A DNA stretch of 10,073 nt. Origin: JBGTBQ01 sp041749275. Its GTDB lineage: Bacteria; Acidobacteriota; Blastocatellia; Pyrinomonadales; Pyrinomonadaceae. The notes beneath the pieces are model-generated. The model ran no database searches and was not told the DNA's origin. It worked only from the letters and a program-made list of their open reading frames with translations. A program made the translations under genes and the position numbers. Of this stretch, positions 1-5,532 are shown in pieces. The stretch spans positions 1 through 10,073 of the forward strand of contig JBGTBQ010000063.1 of assembly GCA_041749275.1 (NCBI GenBank), written 5' to 3'. Within the stretch, counting starts at the first letter, position 1; each line of letters opens with the position of its first letter.

Positions 1-1
1 G

Positions 2-346
2 GCCAATCGCGCGGGCGCAAGCATCACCACCTCGCAACTGGATGCACACCGCTTTCGCGTCGGCAACTCGACGATGGTCGGGCCGCAACTGACCCTGCGC
101 GTCGGCGTGCGCGCGCTCACCATCGAGGCGGGCTGGCCGCGCGCGCCGCGCGATGGTATCGTGCGCGGCGGCGGGCTAGCCTGCGCGCGTCTCTCACACT
201 TCGGCAACACGAAGGCGGGCGAAGAACTCCTGCTCGTCCACGCGGGCGAAGGCGAAGCGCGCTGGTTTATCCTCGAAGAGACCGGCGCGCGCACCGCCCT
301 TCTCGCCGAACGCCTGTTGCGCCACCTCGACCGGATTCTCGTTTGA
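2..346 (+). CDS. C-terminal part of an unrecognised protein (5' end outside the window)
   Basis: The frame is open from the first bases of the window to a TGA at 344-346, giving at least 114 residues. The internal ATG at 74 is only a methionine within the longer frame, since reading continues upstream with similar composition. I recognise no family motif. Visible features are alternating hydrophobic stretches suggesting a beta-rich segment (LTLRVGVRALTIEAGW), a glycine-rich turn (RGGGLACARLSHFG), a second strand pair (ELLLVHAGEGEARWFILEE) and a final Arg/Leu-rich helix (LLAERLLRHLDRIL). There is no signal or membrane segment in the visible part. Codon use is GC-rich like the right-hand half of the window, which supports real coding. 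Function unknown; the upstream sequence would be needed to name it. Confidence 0.6.
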   Translation, partial: ANRAGASITTSQLDAHRFRVGNSTMVGPQLTLRVGVRALTIEAGWPRAPRDGIVRGGGLACARLSHFGNTKAGEELLLVHAGEGEARWFILEETGARTALLAERLLRHLDRILV

Positions 347-706
347 AGCCACGCCCGCGCTGCGCCCCGCGTATCTCCGTTGCTACATTTCCACGCCCGA
401 CGATTTAAGGCGAGCCGTGCACGTTTTCGGTCGGTGCGTTCGCCCGCGCGTCAACTCGCGCCCTCACCACGCGAACACACCCACACGCACTTCTTCAGTC
501 CATTTCCACCGATTCTTTCAGCGTCTTTCAACTTCTCGCGCGCGGCACAACGCTTGCCATCTCGTCGCGCGCAGGTTGTCGCCGCACGCCATGATCCCCG
601 GATGAAGCGGCCAGCCAGCGCGATGCCCGCCCGGTCGAACATCTCACCCCTTCGAGCCGCGTCAGGCACGCCCAAAGTAACACCTGATTTCGAGGAGATG
701 AACAAC
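347..706. other. 360-base gene-free stretch, C-rich leader
   Basis: No convincing gene lies here. The frame of the following gene is open through it, but the Arg/Ser/Pro-rich translation has no codon bias or family resemblance, and the next gene has a much better start at 707. The + strand is C-rich and G-poor in the middle: bases 481-540 hold 23 C and 7 G by hand count. That composition is typical of Rho-loading sites after a coding region, so it could end transcription of the partial gene upstream. I see no strong intrinsic hairpin and no convincing -35/-10 pair. Confidence 0.4.
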
Positions 707-1324
707 ATGACATACCGACGTTTCGCCGCTCTCGCTTTCGCCGCTCTCGTCTTCGGCGCGCTGCTCGCGCCCGTGGACGCCGCCGCGCAAACCATCTGGG
801 ATCGCATCCGCGACCGCTCCGAACAGGATCGCAACCAGCGCCGCGATGACGACTACGGTCGCCGCCGGGGCGGTTACATCAGTGACCACGAGCGCCGCGT
901 TTTGCGCGATGCGTCCCGCCGCATCAACGACCGCGGTCGCGGTTTCCAGCGCAACCTCGACCGCCTGCTTGACAGCAGCCGTTACGACAACACGCGCCGC
1001 GAGGATCACCTCAACGACGACGTGCGCCGCTTCCGTGACGCCGCCGAGCGCTTCAAGAATCGCGCCGGCGACTCGAACGACCTTAACCGCAGTTCGAACG
1101 AAGCACGCCAACTGCTCGACTCCGCCGCACACGTCAGCCGTGTCCTGCGTCGCGTCCGGCTCGACAGTCGCACCTCTTCCGACTGGTTGCAGATACGCAA
1201 CGATCTGCGTACCGTCTCCGACATCTACGGCTTTCGCTTTCGCGGCGAAGACTACGATGACGGCTACTCCGGCAACGATGACTGGCGTCGTGACCGTCGC
1301 CGCGACGACGACCGGCGCTGGTAA
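707..1324 (+). CDS. Secreted Arg/Asp-rich helical protein, function unknown
   Basis: The chosen start is the ATG at 707, nine bases after GAGGAG (692-697). A longer reading from 380 or the in-frame ATG at 698 would bury or extend the signal peptide. The product is 205 residues. Residues 1-28 are a classic Sec signal peptide: MTYRR, a long Ala/Leu/Phe core, then a likely cleavage after AAA in VDAAAQ. The mature part is dominated by Arg and Asp with Asn and Ser and little hydrophobic core, and probably forms amphipathic helices (for example DDVRRFRDAAERFKNRAGD and ARQLLDSAAHVSRVLRRVRL). The C-terminus is a low-complexity DDWRRDRRRDDDRRW tail of mixed charge. No enzyme motif is present. It is likely periplasmic or surface-associated; a role in binding an anionic or mineral surface would be speculation. 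A G+C hairpin follows, so it probably forms its own transcription unit. Confidence 0.75.
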   Translation: MTYRRFAALAFAALVFGALLAPVDAAAQTIWDRIRDRSEQDRNQRRDDDYGRRRGGYISDHERRVLRDASRRINDRGRGFQRNLDRLLDSSRYDNTRREDHLNDDVRRFRDAAERFKNRAGDSNDLNRSSNEARQLLDSAAHVSRVLRRVRLDSRTSSDWLQIRNDLRTVSDIYGFRFRGEDYDDGYSGNDDWRRDRRRDDDRRW

Positions 1325-1349
1325 GCGCGGCGCTGAAAACCTGAAAGCT

Positions 1350-1390
1350 GGGGCCGGGGGCCGGAGAAGTAATGTTGGTTCCCCGGCCCT
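1350..1390 (+). terminator. Probable hairpin terminator after the secreted protein
   Basis: GGGCCGGGG at 1351-1359 pairs perfectly with CCCCGGCCC at 1381-1389, extendable by a G-T pair at each end, with a loop of about 20 bases. It begins 26 bases after the stop at 1324. The following bases (TTACCATTCTGCTTTTG) are only moderately T-rich, so efficiency is uncertain. Confidence 0.5.
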
Positions 1391-1406
1391 TACCATTCTG
1401 CTTTTG

Positions 1407-1415
1407 TGCTATCCT
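1407..1415 (+). promoter_or_regulatory. Candidate extended -10 for the transporter gene
   Basis: TGCTATCCT forms a TG-n-TATCCT extended -10, 44 bases before the ATG at 1459 and just after the hairpin. There is no recognisable -35 at normal spacing. Similar TGCTA elements occur upstream of two other genes in the window (2933 and 9759), which is why I note it. Confidence 0.3.
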
Positions 1416-1458
1416 CCGCGCGGCTCCAACAAACTGACGACCGTGCAGGCTCTCGCAC

Positions 1459-2928
1459 ATGAGCGACACGCCCTCCGAAACAAGCACGACACAAACCGAA
1501 GTTAAGACGACGGACGGCCCACATCCGGCGGCGACGCTCGGCAAATGGGCGGTCGTGCTGGCGTGCGCCTTCGCCATCGTGTTCACGCCGGTTCCCGAAG
1601 GCGTGACGGCGCAGTCGTGGCGGCTGCTGGCGATCTTCGTGGCGACGATTGTCGGCTCGATTGTACGGCCCGTGCCGGGCGGCGCGGTCGTGTTGCTGGG
1701 CGTCGCGGCGACGGCGCTCTTGGGCGTGTTGCCGGTCGAGCGCGCGCTCGGCGGTTACGCCGACCCGATTGTGTGGATGGTGCTCGCGGCCTTCATGATC
1801 TCGCGCGGGATGATTAAGACGGGACTGGGCCGGCGCATCGCCTTCCACTTCATCCGCGCCATCGGCAGCCGCACGCTCGGACTCGGCTACGCGCTGATTT
1901 TGACGGATGTCGTGCTGGCGATGATTATCCCTTCGACCGGAGCGCGCTCCGGCGGCATCATCTTCCCCATCGCCAAATCGCTCGCCGAAGCCTACGACTC
2001 AAGACCGGGCGAGACGGCCCGTCGTCTCGGCGCCTTTCTCTTCCCGCTGCTCTATCAGTGCGAGGTCATCATCTGCGCGATGTTTCTGACGGGGCAGGCG
2101 TCGAACGTCATCATCGCTAAATTTGCAAAGGAGGCCGCCGGGGTCGAGTTGACCTACGCGCGCTGGGCCGTGGGCGCGATAGTGCCCGGCATCGTCTCGC
2201 TCCTCGTCATCCCGCCGCTCCTCTATCGCGTCAACCCGCCCGAAATAAAACGCACGCCGGACGCCGCGCGCTTCGCCGATGAAGAACTGCGACGGATGGG
2301 GCCGATGTCGCACGGCGAGAAACTGATGCTGTTGGTCTTCGCGCTCGTGGCGACGCTCTGGATGACGAGCGCGCTGCACGGGTTGAACTACGCGGTGGTC
2401 GCGCTGCTCGGCATCTGCGTGCTGCTCGTAAGCGGCGTGCTCGCGTGGGAGGACGTGCTGGCGGAGCGCGCCGCGTGGGACGTGTTCATCTGGTACGGCG
2501 GCTTGGTGCAGTTGGCGAGCGAACTGGCGAAGACGGGCATCGTCGAGCGCTTTGCCCAAGCCTCCGCCGCGTTCACCGTCGGCTGGACATGGTGGGCCGC
2601 GCTCGCCGTGCTCCTCTTAGTCTACTTCTACGCGCACTACGGCTTCGCCAGTATCACGGCGCACGCGACGGCGATGTATGTCCCTTTCCTCGTCGTCATC
2701 CTCGCCGCTGGCGCGCCCGTCTATCTCGCCGTCCTCTCGCTCGCGTACCTCTCGAACCTGAGCGCCTCGCTCACGCACTATGGCACGACGCCCGCGCCCA
2801 TCTGGTTCGGCGCCGGCTACGTCAAACAGCGGACATGGTGGAAGCTCGGCCTGCTCACCTCCGTGCCGAATATTTTAATATGGGTCACGGTCGGGTTCGT
2901 CTGGTGGAAGCTGCTCGGCTGGTGGTGA
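1459..2928 (+). CDS. DASS/SLC13-family anion transporter (CitT/DiT1-like dicarboxylate carrier)
   Basis: This is a 489-residue polytopic membrane protein, the usual length for the divalent anion:Na+ symporter family, with about 12 hydrophobic segments from residue 29 to the end and a hydrophilic N-tail of about 28 residues. Family signatures are clear: ADPIVWMVLAAFMISRGMIKTGLGRRIA (101-128, only partly quoted elsewhere), the first substrate motif IPSTGARSGG (157-166), SHYFFAS-like YAHYGFASITAHA (391-403) and the second motif SLTHYGTTPAPIWFG (437-451). The nearest known relatives by motif are bacterial CitT/TtdT/YbhI and plastid DiT1, which move citrate, tartrate, 2-oxoglutarate or malate, often by exchange. 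The first motif reads S-T-G where relatives have S-N-T or S-T-T, which may alter substrate or cation binding. The start has only a weak ribosome site (GCAGG about ten bases upstream). It appears monocistronic; the next gene has much lower GC. Family call firm, substrate not determinable. Confidence 0.9.
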   Translation: MSDTPSETSTTQTEVKTTDGPHPAATLGKWAVVLACAFAIVFTPVPEGVTAQSWRLLAIFVATIVGSIVRPVPGGAVVLLGVAATALLGVLPVERALGGYADPIVWMVLAAFMISRGMIKTGLGRRIAFHFIRAIGSRTLGLGYALILTDVVLAMIIPSTGARSGGIIFPIAKSLAEAYDSRPGETARRLGAFLFPLLYQCEVIICAMFLTGQASNVIIAKFAKEAAGVELTYARWAVGAIVPGIVSLLVIPPLLYRVNPPEIKRTPDAARFADEELRRMGPMSHGEKLMLLVFALVATLWMTSALHGLNYAVVALLGICVLLVSGVLAWEDVLAERAAWDVFIWYGGLVQLASELAKTGIVERFAQASAAFTVGWTWWAALAVLLLVYFYAHYGFASITAHATAMYVPFLVVILAAGAPVYLAVLSLAYLSNLSASLTHYGTTPAPIWFGAGYVKQRTWWKLGLLTSVPNILIWVTVGFVWWKLLGWW

Positions 2929-2932
2929 GAGA

Positions 2933-2958
2933 TGCTATACAATCTCGGAGAAACGAGA
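2933..2958 (+). promoter_or_regulatory. Candidate extended -10 and small palindrome before the RelA/SpoT-domain gene
   Basis: TGCTATACAAT (2933-2943) contains an extended -10 (TG-n-TATACA) or, two bases later, TACAAT. It lies four bases after the transporter stop. No -35 is recognisable, since the upstream bases still encode the transporter. Immediately after it, TCTCG (2943-2947) and CGAGA (2954-2958) form a 5-bp inverted repeat around the expected transcription start, which could be an operator half-site pair or a small 5' hairpin. This would give the low-GC pair its own promoter. Confidence 0.35.
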
Positions 2959-2978
2959 GAATCCGTGGTGACAGTTTC

Positions 2979-3737
2979 ATGTCGAAGGAAATATCAAAAA
3001 CCCAGATTGACCGTCTGGGCGACCGCCTAAAGCAAGGCAACATCAGCGAAGATGATTTGCGCCTTCTCGATCAGTATCGTCTTTCGTTTACCGAAGCGTA
3101 CGAGGTCGTCGTCGGCACTATCCGAAAGGAGTTGGGGCTAGAGCCGACAGGCAGACCGGCAAAATCTACCACATCCATTTCTGACAAATTGCGTCGAGAG
3201 AGTATCCGCTTAACACAAATTCAAGACATCGCAGGATGCAGATTGATCGTGGCAGATATAGCCAATCAGGAAACGGTCGTCAAATCGCTTAACAGCCTCT
3301 TTGAGCGCACTATGGTTGTTGACCGCCGCCAAAATCCTAGCCACGGCTACAGAGCTATTCACGTGATTGTGAATTATAGCGGCAAGTTGATTGAGATACA
3401 GGTCCGGACTTCGTTGCAGCATCTGTGGGCCGAACTTTCAGAAAAGTTTTCTGATGTTATTGACCCAGCGATCAAATATGGGGGCGGTCGTGAAAACATT
3501 CGAACGCTCCTGCTTAGAATATCGGAGGCAGTTGCTGAGGTGGAGAAAGCTGAGGCGGAGGTAGCCTCCGTCCAAGCTCTATCCTCACAGGAGAATATAG
3601 AGGATGATATTAAGCAGGAAATAGCCAGAATGCAGGAGACGGTGATTTCTCTTAGACATCAAGCACTTGATTTAATCCAACGTACCATGGATTACGCTGT
3701 GAAAGTGGAGGGTGAAAAGCATGATCTTTCTGATTGA
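2979..3737 (+). CDS. RelA/SpoT synthetase-domain protein, candidate small alarmone synthetase or toxSAS-like enzyme
   Basis: The product is 252 residues from the ATG at 2979. The frame is open upstream, but that part is only a shadow of the transporter gene; the ribosome site is weak (GTGGTG, eight bases upstream). Residues about 55-165 match the RelA/SpoT nucleotidyl-pyrophosphate synthetase fold: the substrate-loop pattern R59-P-A-K62 then SISDKLRR (66-73), DIAGCR (83-88) with the metal-binding Asp83, HGYRAIH (122-128) with the guanine-stacking Tyr124, EIQVRT (139-144) with the catalytic Glu139, and Trp150. There is no HD hydrolase domain and no TGS/ACT region, so it is a single-domain enzyme. 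The region just before GYR reads DRRQNPSHGYR, lacking the usual PK pair of housekeeping synthetases. Residues 175-252 are a long Glu/Lys-rich helical, probably coiled-coil, tail. Known single-domain relatives make (p)ppGpp or related alarmones, or as toxSAS toxins make (p)ppApp or pyrophosphorylate tRNA CCA ends. Which applies here is not visible. It overlaps the small partner gene by 17 bases and has low GC. Confidence 0.85.
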   Translation: MSKEISKTQIDRLGDRLKQGNISEDDLRLLDQYRLSFTEAYEVVVGTIRKELGLEPTGRPAKSTTSISDKLRRESIRLTQIQDIAGCRLIVADIANQETVVKSLNSLFERTMVVDRRQNPSHGYRAIHVIVNYSGKLIEIQVRTSLQHLWAELSEKFSDVIDPAIKYGGGRENIRTLLLRISEAVAEVEKAEAEVASVQALSSQENIEDDIKQEIARMQETVISLRHQALDLIQRTMDYAVKVEGEKHDLSD

Positions 3738-3957
3738 GTATGATCGCACTCATGGCCGGGTCACTTTCTTAAAAGCATTCGACGACTCAGCGCGGCGAGA
3801 AGCTGAAGCCGCTCGGCTCGAAATGGAACTTAAACTTAATCGTTCGGGAGTAGAACGTGAAGTGGTTATACTGGAAGCTGTCACCGAAGAGGCTTTGCGC
3901 CGGACACACCGCCGTTACTTCGAAGACTTGGCCGAACTTGTAAACTTGCCCGCGTGA
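3721..3957 (+). CDS. Small partner protein of the RelA/SpoT-domain gene (78 aa, unnamed family)
   Basis: The start chosen is ATG 3721, with a strong GGAGG (3707-3711) nine bases upstream; the GTG at 3712 is in frame but sits within that ribosome site. The gene begins inside the last 17 bases of the upstream gene in another frame, so translation of the two is likely coupled. The product is cytosolic and charged: a strand MIFLIEYDR, a strand VTFLKAFDD, an Ala/Glu/Arg helix (about 24-43), a strand EVVILEA and a final helix EEALRRTHRRYFEDLAELV. I infer a beta-beta-alpha-beta-alpha fold. I recognise no characterised family. It has no hydrolase motifs, so it is not an obvious small alarmone hydrolase of the kind that neutralises FaRel. 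Context suggests an antitoxin, regulator or structural partner of the synthetase-like enzyme, but this is inference. A 20-bp hairpin lies 77 bases downstream. Confidence 0.75.
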   Translation: MIFLIEYDRTHGRVTFLKAFDDSARREAEAARLEMELKLNRSGVEREVVILEAVTEEALRRTHRRYFEDLAELVNLPA

Positions 3958-3990
3958 GAGCGAACAAACAAATGAACTCGCTTTAAATTT

Positions 3991-4027
3991 GAGGTGGACC
4001 AGTAAGAGACTGCTTACCGTTAACCTC
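3991..4027. repeat. Imperfect nested inverted repeat
   Basis: GAGGT (3991-3995) pairs with ACCTC (4023-4027), and inside it GTAAG (4002-4006) pairs with CTTAC (4013-4017), leaving an unpaired internal section. It sits between the small gene and the strong terminator. It could be a pre-terminator structure or a trace of a mobile-element end; nothing in the bases decides between them. Confidence 0.25.
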
Positions 4028-4034
4028 ACTGCTA

Positions 4035-4080
4035 AAAGCGTCGGGGTGACACATTCACTTATGTGTCACCCCGACGCTTT
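4035..4080 (+). terminator. Perfect 20-bp terminator hairpin, symmetric
   Basis: The left arm 4035-4054 (beginning AAAGCGTCGGGGTGAC) is exactly complementary to the right arm 4061-4080 (ending CACCCCGACGCTTT), with a six-base loop TCACTT. AAAA precedes the stem and TTT closes it, so it could act in both directions. It ends the RelA/SpoT-domain unit on the + strand, and on the - strand it would stop reading from the regulator fragment. The T tract is short, and the perfect length is unusual for a plain terminator. Confidence 0.7.
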
Positions 4081-4102
4081 AATGCATGAGGAGAGCACTA
4101 TT

Positions 4103-4189
4103 CTACGAGCGCAACTGGATGTTATAGGTCTTAATCTTCGAGTTGAGCGTCGTCGCGTTCATGCCTAAAAGCCGTTGCTGGCGTGAATT
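4103..4189 (-). pseudogene. C-terminal fragment of an NtrC-type response regulator (Fis helix-turn-helix end)
   Basis: Read on the minus strand, 28 codons before a TAG stop (4103-4105) encode NSRQQRLLGMNATTLNSKIK followed by TYNIQLRS. This is the DNA-recognition end of a Fis-type helix-turn-helix and matches the C-terminus of the intact regulator whose stop is at 7142. A stop codon (4190-4192) lies directly upstream in frame, and no receiver or AAA+ part is present, so the gene is a remnant. DNA identity to the intact copy is sharply two-phased. Bases 4105-4162 differ from 7144-7201 at only two of 58 positions, with 4121-4162 identical. Bases 4163-4189 match at only about half of positions, although RLLGM is kept through synonymous changes. 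It therefore looks like a diverged second regulator gene whose end was homogenised with the intact one, rather than a plain recent copy. Confidence 0.8.
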
Positions 4190-4206
4190 TTACACAATAC
4201 TCAAGC

Positions 4207-4234
4207 TTGACTTTTTGAACGTATAAAATATAGT
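4207..4234 (+). promoter_or_regulatory. Sigma-70-type promoter for the SUMF1-kinase pair
   Basis: TTGACT (4207-4212) and TATAGT (4229-4234) are separated by 16 bases, each one base from consensus, in an AT-rich patch. The expected start near 4241 gives a leader of about 100 bases before the ATG at 4341. It is the best -35/-10 pair in the window. Confidence 0.5.
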
Positions 4235-4340
4235 CGCCCTCTCAGAGCACTCGGCTCACACCGTTTGGCTAAGGTTCCGCACGGAGTTTAGCATTTGTCT
4301 GCCATCCGGCGCGTTCTGCGCGGGCGCAACGGTGAAGTCA

Positions 4341-5528
4341 ATGTCTCACAAAGACACAGAGCATACCTCAATGCCGGAACGAGCGGGAGGGACGCCATCG
4401 GAGCCAGAGGTTGACGTTGACCACGAGCGCTTGGCGCGGCTGGTGGCCGCTAACCTGACGCCGCCCGCGCCCTCTCTGCCGGCACAAGAAACCTTTGCGC
4501 CGCAGGCTGTCGCCTTTCACAGTCCGCCCGCACGCGCCGCCGCGCCTTTACCGTCCGTCCAATATCGCGCTGCCGCGCCCGCCGCAAAATCGTCCGGGCC
4601 TGCGAAGCTGACTCTTGTTGTCGGCGTGGCGGCGGGCGTCGTCCTGCTGCTAATCGTCGGCGGCATCGCGCTGCTTTTCGTCTTCAGACGCTCTGCCCCT
4701 CAAAGGGTCAGCCCCGTCCAAAATGCGAATACCTCATCCGTATCCCCCGCGCCCGCTCCGATAGCGCCTCTACAGAAAGCCCCGCCCCTTGACATGGTTG
4801 CCCTCTCCGGCGGCACGTTCCAGATGGGGCGCAGCGACGTTGACCCGCAGGACGAGAGCCACGGCAACGAATACCCCGCGCACGCCGTCAACGTAAAGCC
4901 GTTCCAGATGGACAAAACCGAGGTGACTAACGCCGAGTACGCAGAGTTCGTCAAGGCGACCAAATATCCTGCGCCGAGGGATGCGAGTGGCGACAAGGAA
5001 GCGCCGTACTGGAAGCCGTGGATCGGAGGCGCACCGCCCGCCGGACAGGAGCACTGGCCGGTCAGGAACGTGACGATTGAGGATGTGGAAGCCTTCGCCG
5101 CGTGGCGCTCACAGCGCGACGGCGTGCGGTATCGTCTGCCGACCGAAGAGGAGTGGGAGTATGCGGCGCGGAGCAGCGGCGCCTTCCGTTTCTACCCGTG
5201 GGGCGACGAAGGGCCGGGCGGACGGGCCAACGTGGACTCGTCGCTGCCGCAGCCGGTTGGCTCTTTCCCGTCGGGCGCGTCGCGCGCGGGGCTGGTTGAT
5301 CTGATCGGCAACGTGTGGGAGTGGACGGCGTCGGAGGCTTCGATCTACGCGGGCAACGACAAGTTGGTGGTGGATAAAGAGAATCGTGGGCAGCGCGTGA
5401 TTCGCGGCGGGTCGTATCAGAGCAAGGGGCGCGGGGACGAGGCGATTACGGCGACGGCGCGGACGTGGCTTCCGGCCACGACCAAGGATAACAGGCTGGG
5501 CTTCCGCCTCGTGCGGGATGCTCCTTAA
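4341..5528 (+). CDS. Membrane-anchored SUMF1/formylglycine-generating-enzyme-fold protein, cysteine-free
   Basis: This gives 395 residues from ATG 4341; GTG 4332 is also in frame, and neither start has a clear ribosome site. Order: a hydrophilic Pro/Ala-rich N-part (1-89), one transmembrane helix (about 90-115, LTLVVGVAAGVVLLLIVGG onward), a Pro/Ala/Ser linker to about 147, then a complete SUMF1 domain to the end. Domain hallmarks are MVALSGGTFQMGRSD, MDKTEVTNAEYAEFV, YRLPTEEEWEYAARS, YPWGDE, GNVWEWTAS, RVIRGGSY and RLGFRLV. The two catalytic cysteines of true formylglycine-generating enzymes are absent; indeed the whole protein has no cysteine. It is therefore unlikely to activate sulfatases and more likely a binding or scaffold member of the superfamily. 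Positive residues flank the membrane helix on both sides, so topology is unclear. The kinase gene starts within four bases of its stop. In some bacteria SUMF1 domains are fused to Pkn-type kinases, which supports a shared signalling role. Confidence 0.85.
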   Translation: MSHKDTEHTSMPERAGGTPSEPEVDVDHERLARLVAANLTPPAPSLPAQETFAPQAVAFHSPPARAAAPLPSVQYRAAAPAAKSSGPAKLTLVVGVAAGVVLLLIVGGIALLFVFRRSAPQRVSPVQNANTSSVSPAPAPIAPLQKAPPLDMVALSGGTFQMGRSDVDPQDESHGNEYPAHAVNVKPFQMDKTEVTNAEYAEFVKATKYPAPRDASGDKEAPYWKPWIGGAPPAGQEHWPVRNVTIEDVEAFAAWRSQRDGVRYRLPTEEEWEYAARSSGAFRFYPWGDEGPGGRANVDSSLPQPVGSFPSGASRAGLVDLIGNVWEWTASEASIYAGNDKLVVDKENRGQRVIRGGSYQSKGRGDEAITATARTWLPATTKDNRLGFRLVRDAP

Positions 5529-5532
5529 ACCG

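Noticed and set aside
380..706. Long N-terminal extension of the secreted Arg/Asp-rich protein
   Set aside because: The frame is open, but its translation is low-complexity with no family likeness, and the start at 707 has both a good ribosome site and a signal peptide directly after it.
662..1396. 244-codon minus-strand frame over the secreted-protein gene
   Set aside because: Ala/Val-rich mirror of an Arg/Asp-rich gene, with no ribosome site; the plus-strand reading has the signal peptide.
2445..2978. Upstream extension of the RelA/SpoT-domain protein inside the transporter gene
   Set aside because: It is the out-of-frame shadow of the transporter coding sequence, Arg/Ala-rich, with no start or ribosome site.
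3958..4030. Insertion-sequence end next to the small partner gene
   Set aside because: The inverted-repeat words are short and imperfect, no transposase fragment or target duplication is visible, so only the repeat itself is reported.
4341..5528. True formylglycine-generating enzyme
   Set aside because: The active-site cysteines are missing and the protein has none at all; no sulfatase gene is nearby.
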